A stretch of 64,000 nucleotides of DNA from JABMPO01 sp964539785 (GTDB taxonomy: Bacteria > Fidelibacterota > Marinisomatia > Marinisomatales > TCS56). Below the pieces are notes generated by a model, which saw only the letters and a program-made list of their open reading frames with translations, ran no database searches and had not been told where the DNA came from. The stretch covers positions 38,786 to 102,785 of the forward strand of contig CAZIJQ010000002.1 of NCBI GenBank assembly GCA_964539785.1, written 5' to 3'. Both the position numbers and the translations under genes were made by a program. Shown here piece after piece: positions 19,811 through 28,444 of this stretch (its first letter is position 1; each line of letters starts with the position of its first letter).

Positions 19811-20119
19811 TATTTTCTCCTTAATCCGAAAATGACTAACTCAATATTCAGGCACTGTGTTTAAACGTCTAAATCCTCCAAAAGGGAGTGGAATATAAGA
19901 AATCCAATTCAAATGTTATATTAAGTATTTGACTATAAAAATGGGCGGTACCGCCAAATATCAATTTCGTCCTGTTAATCAATATTCAATTATATCGATT
20001 AAAAATTCAGGCCAATTAAAATATATTAATGATTCCAATTAGTGCCATGGCGTGAGAATTACTATAAATCATCGATATCTGGCCTAGTTAATATTTTTAT
20101 TGGATTATACTTCGTCAGA
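19811..20119. promoter_or_regulatory. Leader region of the corrinoid operon with a perfect 12-bp palindrome
   Basis: 309 bp without a gene, between the response regulator's stop and the MttB-family ATG. It is AT-rich and should hold the operon promoter. A perfect palindrome GGCGGTACCGCC at 19944-19955 stands out in this AT-rich background and could be an operator. I looked for a cobalamin riboswitch (B12 box and surrounding helices) on the minus strand and did not find a convincing one. Confidence 0.35.
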
Positions 20120-20536
20120 TTATTTTTTATACTTTATCAATATACTATGCCAGCGCTCGAGATCTCTGGTTGATGAATTAACCGCATCAATAAGTTTCCG
20201 TACATGAAATGGTTTTAAAAAATAATTATCAAATCCAACAGCTCGGGCTTTCCGCAAATCAAACAATTCACCGTAACCGGTTATAGCATAAATATAGGCC
20301 ACCGGGTTACTGTCTTTAATAATTTTACATAATTCTATTCCAGACATACCTGGCAATTTCAAATCCAGAAAAAACATATAAATTTTTTGGTGCTTTAATA
20401 TATTAAGGGCTTCATCGGCGGTTCCTGCCACATGCACTTTATAGCCTTCATTAACAAAAGCTGTTCTTAAGATTTCCTGTATTGCCAAATCGTCATCTAC
20501 AACCAGGATGGATTTTAATGAGTCTTGAAAAATCAT
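20120..20536 (-). CDS. Single-domain response regulator (receiver only)
   Basis: 138 residues from the ATG at 20536; a longer frame from a TTG at 20599 adds 21 residues without family similarity, and neither start has a clear ribosome binding site. The receiver domain has all key residues: acidic pocket VVDDD, phospho-acceptor Asp in FFLDLKLPGMSG, Thr in AITGYG and Lys in FLKPF. There is no output domain and no neighbouring histidine kinase. It may act by protein-protein contact, like CheY or Spo0F. It lies between the corrinoid operon and the tricarboxylate cluster on the same strand; a functional link to either is not shown. Confidence 0.8.
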   Translation of the reverse strand: MIFQDSLKSILVVDDDLAIQEILRTAFVNEGYKVHVAGTADEALNILKHQKIYMFFLDLKLPGMSGIELCKIIKDSNPVAYIYAITGYGELFDLRKARAVGFDNYFLKPFHVRKLIDAVNSSTRDLERWHSILIKYKK

Positions 20537-20685
20537 ATTTAAATTTATTGAATTATTAATTAACCAAAGCGAATTTAGGTTATGTAGGTCAAAATTCAAT
20601 TATTATTTCTAGAATTAATACCGAATAATTGTAATCTACTAATCAAACGACATCATCCACAGATACAGCCAATAGGATATTAGGT

Positions 20686-20720
20686 AACCTTCCAGGACTT
20701 AAAAAAAGACCTGGAAGGTT
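20686..20720 (-). terminator. Stem-loop after the MmgE/PrpD gene, probable terminator
   Basis: A perfect 11-bp stem (AACCTTCCAGG paired with CCTGGAAGGTT) with a 13-nt loop lies 15-49 bases past the MmgE/PrpD stop codon, at the end of the tricarboxylate cluster. There is no long U tract on the minus strand, so it may equally be one of the dispersed palindromes seen elsewhere in the window. Confidence 0.55.
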
Positions 20721-20734
20721 TTCATCGAATTAAA

Positions 20735-22174
20735 TCAAATCGTAACTACCATCTGACCCATGAAGTCGCGGGCGCTCATGGTTTCGCAATTGAAGATTGT
20801 ATCTTTCAACTGACTCAGCTCTTCTTCATTGAAAAGACCAGCCGCCAGAGAATTGAACTTATTCTCCAAATCTGCCATGGTCATGGGTTCACGGGGATCG
20901 CCCTTGGGATATTCCAGGTATTCGGAATAATCCTTACCATCATTAGTGGTAACAACAACCCTGGAAGGTTGCTTGGCCGGGAACATCTTTTCAAATTCCT
21001 GCGAGGGCTCACCCACAATTTTATCAATCACTTCAAAAATTCTGGGATCATTCAATTTTTCATCTGAAAATGAGTCAGTCGTAATTTTCTTATCCACCAT
21101 GGCCGCTGCCAGGCAATAGGGCAGCGAATGATCAGCCGTTTCCCTTGATTCAGGACGGTACTTGGTCGGATCGAATAAAATATCGTAAGCCTGGGCAAAA
21201 CAAGTTACCTTAACTTCCTTAATATCCGTGTATTCCAGGTTATTATTGATCATGGCTTTGAGCAAACAGGATATATGCGTATGGGTTAGCGCTTCCGTTG
21301 GAAAAGCTTTCATGCCACATTCCAGAATTTTGAAATCCTTGCCCAGGTTACCAACCAATGCATCCACATCCCAACTCCAGGATGAGATACCATCACGGCC
21401 TTCCATATCGGTTGGTTTGATCAATTCTTCTTTGGCATCCCAACCGATGAAGGCATCCATGAAACCTTCTTTCCCTTCGAAGACTTTCTCAGTACCGGAA
21501 TAGCCTTTCTGGGCCATTAGTGCGGCGAATACGCCCGACTGAACTGCCATGGGATCGACGGTGTTTTTCATCATCGTGAGTTTACCAGCAGTGGGACAGC
21601 CAATTGTATGGTTATGGCAACCGGAAATACCGATGGCATTCACCATCTCATCAACGGTCAGACCAAGAATTTTACCGGCCACGATCGGTGACACGAACTG
21701 GGTCAGGGTGCCGTGATGCCATTTCCGTTCGCGCACACCGGGTTTGGCAAATAGACACATACGCTGTTCGAATTCATAAGCCAGTACAATCGCCACGATC
21801 ACATCCTTCATGGAGGCGTTAACTTTTTCCGCCATCGTTAGCGCTGCTGGGATAATATCACTGGGATGACTCGGGTCATCTTTCCAATAGATGTCGTTGA
21901 AATCCAGAGCTCGGATCATCAAGGAATTCACCAGAGTGGCATTGACGGCTGGAATTTCATCGCCAAAACCGATGACAGTAGCCTCTTCCCTGCCACCCAT
22001 TTCCTCATAAATTTCATGGATGGTGTTCACATCCAAGGTATGCATACTACCGAAAGCGCAACCAAATGAATCATACAGGTAACGTTTGACCTCCGTAATT
22101 ACTTCCGGAGGTAGATCTTCGTATTTTAAGTCAACGGCAAATTCAGCTATCTGCCGGGATATGGATTTACTCAT
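20735..22174 (-). CDS. MmgE/PrpD family protein (2-methylcitrate/citrate dehydratase-like)
   Basis: 479 residues with the all-helical N-terminal domain of the family (VKRYLYDSFGCAFGS, NSLMIRALDFNDIYW), a GCHNHTIGCPTAGKLTMMKN segment near residues 184-204 and a small C-terminal alpha/beta domain. Members dehydrate 2-methylcitrate or citrate to the aconitate form; cis-aconitate decarboxylases and bile-acid enzymes belong to the same fold, so the exact reaction is open. Because the other genes of this cluster handle citrate and isocitrate and no methylcitrate synthase is visible, citrate/cis-aconitate interconversion is the preferred guess. An AGGAA ribosome binding site precedes the ATG. It is the last gene of the tricarboxylate cluster. 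Confidence 0.8.
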   Translation of the reverse strand: MSKSISRQIAEFAVDLKYEDLPPEVITEVKRYLYDSFGCAFGSMHTLDVNTIHEIYEEMGGREEATVIGFGDEIPAVNATLVNSLMIRALDFNDIYWKDDPSHPSDIIPAALTMAEKVNASMKDVIVAIVLAYEFEQRMCLFAKPGVRERKWHHGTLTQFVSPIVAGKILGLTVDEMVNAIGISGCHNHTIGCPTAGKLTMMKNTVDPMAVQSGVFAALMAQKGYSGTEKVFEGKEGFMDAFIGWDAKEELIKPTDMEGRDGISSWSWDVDALVGNLGKDFKILECGMKAFPTEALTHTHISCLLKAMINNNLEYTDIKEVKVTCFAQAYDILFDPTKYRPESRETADHSLPYCLAAAMVDKKITTDSFSDEKLNDPRIFEVIDKIVGEPSQEFEKMFPAKQPSRVVVTTNDGKDYSEYLEYPKGDPREPMTMADLENKFNSLAAGLFNEEELSQLKDTIFNCETMSARDFMGQMVVTI

Positions 22175-22190
22175 AACAATTCCTATTAGT

Positions 22191-22290
22191 TAACCACAGA
22201 TTACACAGATTTTCACTGATTTTATTGCTTAATCTTTGAATTAGAACATTCTTTAAATAATGTTCTGTGTAATCAGTGCAATCTGTGGTT
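22191..22290. repeat. Inverted-repeat element A (GxxExxY-associated family)
   Basis: The gap between the dehydrogenase-family gene and the MmgE/PrpD gene is filled by one element: a left arm at 22191-22222 beginning TAACCACAGATTACACAG and its approximate reverse complement at 22261-22290 ending ATCTGTGGTT, with about 40 AT-rich bases between. As RNA the arms would pair over nearly 30 bp. The same arms recur at five further sites, all inside 22.2-28.7 kb. Confidence 0.85.
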
Positions 22291-22298
22291 TCAATTTC

Positions 22299-23495
22299 TT
22301 AAAGTTTGGCGATGATTGCGTCAGCCATTTCAATGGTAGAAGCGGCACCTTTTTCTATCACATCGGAACGACCAACCATTTTAGCCATATCATAAGTCCT
22401 GACTTTGCCTTCTGCCACAATTTCAGCAACTGCTTTCCTGATCTTCGTAGCAATTTCCTGTTCATCGATGAAATCAAGCATCATGCAGGCCGATTCGATC
22501 ATGGCAATCGGATTGACGATTGAGACGGGATAATCGGCATATTTAGGAGCGCTGCCGTGGGTAGGCTCGAAAACGCCAATACCAGTTTCGGGATTATACT
22601 GGGCGCTGCAGGCAAAACCAAGCCCACCAATCAGTCCCGCAAAGCCATCGGATACAATATCACCGAACATATTACCGGCCACGATTACGCCATAATTTTC
22701 CGGATTCTTGGTTAGCCACATCATCTGGGCGTCGATATTGGTATTCCAGACTTCGATCTCAGGGAAATCGGATTTCTGAATCTGCTGGGCCATCTTGTAC
22801 ATCATACCTGATGTTTCGCGAATAACATTCGGTTTTTCGCAAACGGTCACTGATTTGTAACCATTTTTTTTAGCGTGTTCAAAGGCTGCCCGCAGAATTC
22901 TTTCAGTAGCTTTCTTAGTAAATATTCTGGTTGAAACGGAGAGTTCCTCGACCGGAGTGTCACCGAAATTCTTCATAAATTTGGGATGGGTCATGAGGGC
23001 ATCGTGAACCTGTGCCGGCGGATTACTCCATTCGACGCCACCATAAAGTCCTTCGGTATTCTGCCGAAAAATGGCGACATCCACTTCCGGTTCCTCGACC
23101 GTGTCCTCGGGACCTCTTCGGATAAAGTTCAGCGGATTGCCTTTATAAGTCCGGCAGGGGCGCAGGCAGATATCCAGACCAAAATGCTGGCGCAGGCCAA
23201 CGATCGGACTTGAATACACTAGTTCCTGTTCCTTCAATTCTGGTCCTAACTCTTCGAATGCTTCGTCTTTGGGTTTAGAGGTGATTGCACCAAAAAGGCC
23301 AATCTTATGTTCCGCAATCAAATCCAAGGTTCGCTGAGGTAAGGGATTACCTTCATTGCACCAGAATTCCCAGCCGATATCGCCTTCTACATAATTTGCT
23401 TCAAACCCGGCGGCTTCCAACACACGGATGGTCTCTTCCAACACAACCTTGCCAATGCCATCTCCGGGTAGAGCTACAATTGTTCGTTTAGCCAT
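22299..23495 (-). CDS. Isocitrate/isopropylmalate dehydrogenase family enzyme
   Basis: 398 residues of the beta-decarboxylating dehydrogenase family. It starts RTIVALPGDGIGKVV (nucleotide-fold entry) and has a substrate segment with LRPCRTYKG and FRQNTEGLYGGVEW, the metal and catalytic stretch WNTNIDAQMMWL, GNMFGDIVSDGFAGLIGG and the cofactor-region EPTHGSAPKYA. The length fits NAD-type isocitrate dehydrogenase or isopropylmalate/homoisocitrate dehydrogenase; the FRQNTEGLYGG segment is isocitrate-like. Its neighbour is a homoaconitase-like hydratase, so either isocitrate or homoisocitrate could be the substrate, but citrate lyase in the same cluster favours isocitrate. An AAGGAAA ribosome binding site is present. 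Confidence 0.85.
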   Translation of the reverse strand: MAKRTIVALPGDGIGKVVLEETIRVLEAAGFEANYVEGDIGWEFWCNEGNPLPQRTLDLIAEHKIGLFGAITSKPKDEAFEELGPELKEQELVYSSPIVGLRQHFGLDICLRPCRTYKGNPLNFIRRGPEDTVEEPEVDVAIFRQNTEGLYGGVEWSNPPAQVHDALMTHPKFMKNFGDTPVEELSVSTRIFTKKATERILRAAFEHAKKNGYKSVTVCEKPNVIRETSGMMYKMAQQIQKSDFPEIEVWNTNIDAQMMWLTKNPENYGVIVAGNMFGDIVSDGFAGLIGGLGFACSAQYNPETGIGVFEPTHGSAPKYADYPVSIVNPIAMIESACMMLDFIDEQEIATKIRKAVAEIVAEGKVRTYDMAKMVGRSDVIEKGAASTIEMADAIIAKL

Positions 23496-23510
23496 TTCAA
23501 TTTCCTTATT

Positions 23511-23640
23511 TAACCACTAATTACACAAATTTCACTGATTTGTTTTGCGTATTTATTGGTTTGTTTACTTTATTCAATTTTTTTCTATGTAATCTGCCTG
23601 CCCAACGTAGTTGCAACGCAGTTGGGTGAATTCAGTGGTT
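23511..23640. repeat. Inverted-repeat element B1, interrupted by a small insertion
   Basis: The left arm at 23511-23541 matches the family. The right arm is split: its first part at about 23585-23596 and its last part at about 23629-23640 are separated by roughly 32 extra bases that carry their own short palindrome (CCCAAC ... GTTGGG). The interior closely resembles that of B2 next to it, so B1 and B2 look like a tandem duplication. Confidence 0.75.
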
Positions 23641-23663
23641 TTCTTTTTCTTAATCAATCTATT

Positions 23664-23762
23664 TAACCACTAATTACACAAATTTCACTGATTTATTTTG
23701 CGCATTTATTGATTTGTCTATTTTATTCAAATTTTCTGTGTAATCCGTGAAATCAGTGGTTT
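23664..23762. repeat. Inverted-repeat element B2
   Basis: Left arm 23664-23694 and right arm 23734-23762 are near-perfect inverted copies around about 40 AT-rich bases. The outer end of the right arm, GTGGTTTA, supplies the TAA stop codon (complement of 23761-23763) of the homoaconitase-like gene. Confidence 0.85.
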
Positions 23763-25731
23763 ACTTAATCTTTTCTTTCACCCAGTTTTCCAATCCTTCC
23801 GTCAAGATCAATTCCTGGGCGGCTGCACCGACCGCACCAATCGAATAGGTTTTTCCACCACAAGTAAGTTGGACTGATTGAAAATCAATTTCGATTTTGA
23901 GATCGGTTCGCACTGTCAATTTTTTGGTGCCGTATTTCACTTTCAGATCTTCTAACAATTCCGGTGCTTCCATTACTAGATAGCCATTATTGATGGCGTT
24001 GCGTTTGTAGGTCTGGCTGAATGATCCGGCCAGGACCAGTTGAATCCCCCGGTATTTCAAGGCCGTGGCGGCCTGTTCCCGGGAACTGCCAGCACCAAAA
24101 TTAAAGCCACCGACTAGAATATCACCGCTCCGCGCTATTTTACCAAATTCAGTATCGTAATTTTCCATGACAACTTCAGCCTGTTGCTCGGGCGTGAAAT
24201 CATCGATGTAGGTATACTTGCCGGGATAGATACCATCGGTATTAAGATTATCCAAATGACAGAAAATCACCGTACCCGATAACTTAGCCGGGAAGCCATC
24301 CAGCAGATTGGCAATGACCGCTTCTCGCTTAGAAACCGGCGCAACCGTAATACTGGTATTTACTGCTGTTTCGTTAAATGGGACAGGTCCAGCTATTTTG
24401 CCAGCCAGGGCGCTGGCAGCAACCACCGCTGGCGATGCCAGATAAGCTTCCGCTTCCTTTGAACCCATTCGACCTTTGAAATTGCGATTAGTGGCGGATA
24501 TACCAACTTCACCATCCTGCAGCAATCCGACACCCAAGCCAATGCAGGGACCGCAGCCCGGTGGAATTGCGATGGCTCCAGCTTCTAAAAGAGTCTGCCA
24601 GTCACCGCGCCGCACGCTTTCTTCCTGTACTTCCCGGGAGGCAGCTGCGATATAAAATTCCACTCCTTCAGCAACTTTTTTTCCCTTTACAACAGCGGCA
24701 GCCTCCGCCAGATCATCCACGCGACTGTTCACACAGGATACCAGATAAGCCTTGTGGATTTTCAGATTACGCTTTTCCATATCCGTCACGGAGGTCATTG
24801 TTTTAACATTGTGAGGACCAGAAACATGCGGACTGACAGAAGACAAATCAATTGTCAATTCTTTGGCGTAATAAGCATCCGAATCGGCTGCGGGAATGTT
24901 GGCTTCCAGTGCAGCGATACGAGCTTGACTCAAACGGGGATGAGTACCGTTGCCATCGATATCGGAAGGCACGCCTTCCAGCCCGCGTTTTTCAATTGTC
25001 GCTGACCGATCATAAAGCCATTTAATCGTGATTTCATCAATGGGAAACAATCCAACTAAGGCACCCCATTCGGTAGTCATGTTGGCAATTGCCAGACGCT
25101 CATCAATTTTGAGACTTGCTACACCTGCGCCAGCAAATTCGATGGCATGATTCAATACTTCATCATGATTAAAAATACCACAAAGGGTGATGATTAAATC
25201 TTTGCCGGTAACACCAGCCGGTAGCTTGCCAATCAGTTTTACCTTCGCCACCGGCGGCACCTGCCACCAGGTACGACCCGTGGCCCAGATTGCAGCCGCA
25301 TCGGTTCGTACGATCGGGGTACCAAGACAGCCCAAGCCACCGTACATATTGGCATGGCTGTCGGAGGCTACGGCCATTGTACCGGGAAAAGCATAGCCTT
25401 CCTCCAACATCAACTGATGACCGATACCACGACCAGCGGGATAAAAATCGACACCCATTTCTTTGGCGAACGCTTCGATCCCGGCATATTTTTTAAGGTT
25501 AGCTTTACTTTTATCCTGAACATTATGATCCAGGGCAAACATGGGTTGACGAGGATCGGATATCTTGCTGGCGCCAATCGCCCGAAACTTATTCATCACC
25601 GCACCTGTATTATCATGGGTTAGAATATGGGCGGGCTGGATTGAAAGGTAATCCCCGGCATGTACTTGAGTACCTTCAGCTAAATCGACGGCGTATTTTT
25701 GGGCAAGTTTTTCTACTAAGTTCTGTTTCAT
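23761..25731 (-). CDS. Homoaconitase/aconitase family hydratase, fungal LYS4-like form
   Basis: 656 residues. The 4Fe-4S ligands are visible: Cys333 in VSCVNSR and Cys393/Cys396 in GCGPCIGLG. The swivel domain follows, with DNLNTDGIYPGKYTY and FGAGSSREQAA. The stretch TWWQVPPVAKVKLIGKLP and GVTGKDLIITLCG is, to my recollection, closer to fungal mitochondrial homoaconitase than to bacterial AcnA or LeuC. It should isomerise a tricarboxylate through its aconitate. The presence of citrate lyase and an isocitrate-dehydrogenase-like gene in the same cluster suggests citrate/isocitrate, not lysine synthesis. Its stop codon lies in repeat B2 and repeat arms also lie just upstream of its ATG, so no clear ribosome binding site is seen. 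Confidence 0.85.
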   Translation of the reverse strand: MKQNLVEKLAQKYAVDLAEGTQVHAGDYLSIQPAHILTHDNTGAVMNKFRAIGASKISDPRQPMFALDHNVQDKSKANLKKYAGIEAFAKEMGVDFYPAGRGIGHQLMLEEGYAFPGTMAVASDSHANMYGGLGCLGTPIVRTDAAAIWATGRTWWQVPPVAKVKLIGKLPAGVTGKDLIITLCGIFNHDEVLNHAIEFAGAGVASLKIDERLAIANMTTEWGALVGLFPIDEITIKWLYDRSATIEKRGLEGVPSDIDGNGTHPRLSQARIAALEANIPAADSDAYYAKELTIDLSSVSPHVSGPHNVKTMTSVTDMEKRNLKIHKAYLVSCVNSRVDDLAEAAAVVKGKKVAEGVEFYIAAASREVQEESVRRGDWQTLLEAGAIAIPPGCGPCIGLGVGLLQDGEVGISATNRNFKGRMGSKEAEAYLASPAVVAASALAGKIAGPVPFNETAVNTSITVAPVSKREAVIANLLDGFPAKLSGTVIFCHLDNLNTDGIYPGKYTYIDDFTPEQQAEVVMENYDTEFGKIARSGDILVGGFNFGAGSSREQAATALKYRGIQLVLAGSFSQTYKRNAINNGYLVMEAPELLEDLKVKYGTKKLTVRTDLKIEIDFQSVQLTCGGKTYSIGAVGAAAQELILTEGLENWVKEKIK

Positions 25732-25738
25732 TTGTTTT

Positions 25739-26168
25739 ATCCACTGATTACACAGATTTCACAGATTATTTTATTATTCGTTCATATTCCAGGGATTCAC
25801 TGCCAAAATTCATCAGCAACCCCAGCCTTAATTTTGTTACTTTCAAATAGTTCAATATTTGGGCACGTTCGATATCCCCAATTTGTTTAATTGCCTTCAG
25901 TTCAATAATTACTTTGTCGTCAATTACTAAGTCACAATAATATTCCTTTATGTCAACACCTTTGTAATTCACGTAATATTTCTGCTGCTGCTCAAAAGGA
26001 ATATTCAGCCTTTTCAATTCCACTATAAATGCTTCTTCATACACAGATTCAAGAAAACCCGGCCCCAGTTCTTTATGAACCTCCATCGCAGCACCAATTA
26101 TACGATAGGTAAGATCCTTATATAAGTATTTCATTTTTAATCTGAGTAATCAGTGAAATCTGTGGTTA
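25739..26168. mobile_element. Inverted-repeat element C enclosing the GxxExxY gene (possible parent element)
   Basis: A left arm at 25739-25768 and a right arm at 26141-26168 are the same arms found in the non-coding elements A, B1, B2, D and E. Here the roughly 370 bases between them are the GxxExxY gene. The gene's TAA stop lies in the left arm. The arrangement is that of an autonomous element with non-coding relatives (MITE-like), although no target-site duplication is evident and the mobility is inferred. Confidence 0.6.
25766..26134 (-). CDS. GxxExxY protein (PD-(D/E)XK nuclease-fold family)
   Basis: 122 residues, the family's usual length. The signature is GFLESVY at 26-32, after HKELGPG. 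A PD-(D/E)XK-like core follows: Asp68 in CDLVIDD, then Glu78 and Lys80 in IELKAIK, and the later Gln/Asn-Tyr motif AQILNYL. The function of this family is not established to my knowledge; the fold suggests nucleic-acid cleavage. The gene is an isolated insertion between the hydratase and HD genes, is enclosed by inverted repeats also present in every other gap of the cluster, and has its stop codon inside one arm. No ribosome binding site stands out. Confidence 0.88.
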   Translation of the reverse strand: MKYLYKDLTYRIIGAAMEVHKELGPGFLESVYEEAFIVELKRLNIPFEQQQKYYVNYKGVDIKEYYCDLVIDDKVIIELKAIKQIGDIERAQILNYLKVTKLRLGLLMNFGSESLEYERIIK

Positions 26169-26169
26169 C

Positions 26170-26703
26170 TCAAGCTTTGAATGGTTCGAATGACACGAAG
26201 TCGGCATGATGCACGATGATTGATTCCACCGTCCGGTAACCCAGATCGCCTTCTTTAGAGTGAGTACCGATAATGTGCTGGACTTCTGCCGGGAGGTCGA
26301 AGCGGGCAGCGATTCCCACACCGCTAAACGGGTGACGTACGATTTTACCGGCATTGCTGGTGGCGAGTTTTCCGTCAACCATTTCATATTCCAGCAACTT
26401 GCCAATATCAATCAGGATGGCCCCGGAAATGAGCAAATCCATATCGATCTTGATTTCATCGCCAAAATTCTCCTGCATGCGCTTGGCGATATCAACAGCC
26501 AGCTGAACACAGGTTCGCTTATGATTCATAAATGAAACCTGGCAATCCTTAATCAGCAGTGAAAAAGGAATCACTTCCAGGTCTTCCGGTGTCAGGACAC
26601 TATTTTCGATGGCGAAGATCCAGGCTTCCAGTGTTTTTTCACGCAGTTCATCATCTTTGATCCAATTGATCTCCGGCCAAATTCCTAAAACTTTTTCTCT
26701 CAT
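26170..26703 (-). CDS. HD-domain-like protein lacking the HD histidine
   Basis: 177 residues with the helical HD-domain pattern: His61 (NHKRT), the segment GAILIDIGKLLEY at 94-106, His124 (RHPFSG), His143/His148 and HHAD at 165-168. In active HD phosphohydrolases the segment reads Leu-His-Asp-Ile-Gly-Lys; here the His is Ile98, with only Asp99 kept, so the usual bimetal site is probably incomplete. Alternative metal ligands exist among the many remaining histidines. Substrate unknown. It sits between the hydratase and citrate lyase alpha genes and has a good AAAGGA ribosome binding site, implying it is expressed with the pathway, perhaps as a regulator or cofactor-handling enzyme. Confidence 0.75.
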   Translation of the reverse strand: MREKVLGIWPEINWIKDDELREKTLEAWIFAIENSVLTPEDLEVIPFSLLIKDCQVSFMNHKRTCVQLAVDIAKRMQENFGDEIKIDMDLLISGAILIDIGKLLEYEMVDGKLATSNAGKIVRHPFSGVGIAARFDLPAEVQHIIGTHSKEGDLGYRTVESIIVHHADFVSFEPFKA

Positions 26704-26718
26704 TTTTAATCCTTTATT

Positions 26719-26880
26719 TAACCACTAATTACACAGATTTCACAGATTAATGCGAAACTAATCGAAATAATGGTACAGCTAATTTTATTCAATTTTTTCC
26801 ACTGATTACTCTAAAGCAAATCTTTAAGGTTACTATATTCATAATGTTTTTTCTGTGTAATCAGTGAAATCTGTGGTTTA
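26719..26880. repeat. Inverted-repeat element D
   Basis: Left arm 26719-26749 and right arm 26851-26880 flank about 100 bases. The interior contains an additional partial arm (CCACTGATTACTC near 26799-26811) and shares an ATTTTATTCAATTTTTT stretch with B1/B2. The right arm's outer TTTA supplies the stop codon of the citrate lyase alpha gene. Confidence 0.85.
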
Positions 26881-28437
26881 CTCTTTGATTCCGTAAATTG
26901 AGTCGATCACCGTGCCGTCCACCCACTTGACGATCCCGATCACTTCATCGGTTAGCTGCGGTTTAGCTGGTGGTCCACCTATCAGTTCATCGATTTCGGC
27001 CTTTAGTTCCTGAATAGTCTTGATGGGTAGATCGCTGCCACTGACCGCTTCCAATAAATCTTTACGTTGTGGATTGATGGCGATCCCCCGCTCGGTTACA
27101 ATCACATCGATCAACTCACCGGGTCCAACGATTGTAGTTACCTCATCTACAATTACCGGAATCCGGTCGCGGAAAGCTGGGATGGGCAGGATCGTGCATT
27201 TACTGAACAGACAGTTTTGCCAGCCACCGATCCCATGGAGCATTTTACCATCGGAATGAGTTACCACGTTGGCATTAAAATTCACATCCACTTCGGTGGC
27301 GCCCAGCACAACCGCATCCAACATTGAAGCGAAATTGCCTTTTCCATGCCAGTTGTAACTGGTAAATGGCGACGTGTTCACATGACCATAATTTTCGCGC
27401 ATGGAGCGAACACCTTCCAGATCGAAAGTTTGACCATCGAGAATGAAATCGGTGAGACCTTCTTCCAGCATTTCCACCAGATATTTGGTGGACCCACCAC
27501 GAATGAAGCGGGCTTTGATATCGGCTTCCTTCATCATTTCTTTTAAATAGATCGCAAAAGCCAGCGATGTCCCGCCGGCACCAGCCTGGAAGCTGAATCC
27601 GTCCTGCATAATCCCGGCGTCGCGGACGAACCGAGCAGTCAGTTCGGCAATGTACAACCTGTCCGGTGATTTGGTGAGCTGGGTCGTACCACTGACAATT
27701 TTTTCCGGATCGCCAACTTTATCCAAAACCACTACATAATCCACATTTTGGCCCTGAATCTGCCAGGGCACGCAAGGGAACGGAACCAGGTTGTCGGTGA
27801 CCACAATAACTTTATCAGCGTGGATTGAATCCACCAAACCAAATCCCAGCAAACCACAGGCCGAGGGACCCCGGTCACCGGTGGCATTACCGAAGGCGTC
27901 AGCCGTTGGAGCGGCAATTACCGCAATATCAATTTGGACTTCCCCATCCTGCACCGCTTGCCAGCGTCCGCCGTGGCTGCGCAGTATGGCAGTACCGTTC
28001 ATTTTTCCCCGGGAAGCATAATCGCCCAATGGACCATTCAGGGAACCTTCGACCCAATTGATAACCCCATTTTTCATATGGTCAATGACCGGCTTATGAC
28101 AGGGGAAAGCTGCCGAAGGAAACCAGCGCAGCCCTTTCACTCCTTCATCGGCAGCAATATCGAATACCTGATTCATAACCAGGTCACCATTGCGGAAATG
28201 GTGGTGTGAGGATATCGTCATGCCATCTTTCAATCCGCATTTATCCAAAGCTTCTTTCAACGACGGAATGGTTTTATTTCCATCGGCAGGATAATCGCTA
28301 CAGGTACGAATCGGCAGGGCCGGCTTTTTCCCGGTTGATCGAAACTTTCCTACACCTTGAAAAGGTACTTGAGCAACGCCATTAACTTCCGTCGGAACCA
28401 ACCGACCGGCTGCATTTTTAATCATTTCATTTTTCAT
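26878..28437 (-). CDS. citF: Citrate lyase alpha subunit (citrate:acetyl-ACP transferase)
   Basis: 519 residues, the usual CitF length. It has the two-lobed CoA-transferase-like fold: GLKDGMTISSHHHFRNGD and SLNGPLGDYASRGKMNG in the first half, FSFQAGAGGTSLAFAIYLK and HGIGGWQN in the second, and the C-terminal IVTERGIAINPQRKDL found across the family. It exchanges the acetyl group on the carrier protein for citrate, giving citryl-ACP for the beta subunit. Its partner is the fused carrier/beta protein at 28699-29910. No citC ligase or citG/citX prosthetic-group genes are in this window, so activation must be encoded elsewhere. The upstream gap holds repeat E almost against the ATG; a second ATG four codons in is possible. 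Confidence 0.92.
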   Translation of the reverse strand: MKNEMIKNAAGRLVPTEVNGVAQVPFQGVGKFRSTGKKPALPIRTCSDYPADGNKTIPSLKEALDKCGLKDGMTISSHHHFRNGDLVMNQVFDIAADEGVKGLRWFPSAAFPCHKPVIDHMKNGVINWVEGSLNGPLGDYASRGKMNGTAILRSHGGRWQAVQDGEVQIDIAVIAAPTADAFGNATGDRGPSACGLLGFGLVDSIHADKVIVVTDNLVPFPCVPWQIQGQNVDYVVVLDKVGDPEKIVSGTTQLTKSPDRLYIAELTARFVRDAGIMQDGFSFQAGAGGTSLAFAIYLKEMMKEADIKARFIRGGSTKYLVEMLEEGLTDFILDGQTFDLEGVRSMRENYGHVNTSPFTSYNWHGKGNFASMLDAVVLGATEVDVNFNANVVTHSDGKMLHGIGGWQNCLFSKCTILPIPAFRDRIPVIVDEVTTIVGPGELIDVIVTERGIAINPQRKDLLEAVSGSDLPIKTIQELKAEIDELIGGPPAKPQLTDEVIGIVKWVDGTVIDSIYGIKE

Positions 28438-28444
28438 TAATTTT

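Noticed and set aside
19811..20119. Cobalamin riboswitch before the corrinoid operon
   Set aside because: No convincing B12 box or conserved core could be found by eye on the minus strand; a covariance-model search would settle it.
25739..26703. Defence or toxin-antitoxin locus formed by the GxxExxY and HD genes
   Set aside because: The HD gene is spaced and regulated like the metabolic genes, lacks the HD histidine, and no toxin, methylase or helicase is nearby.
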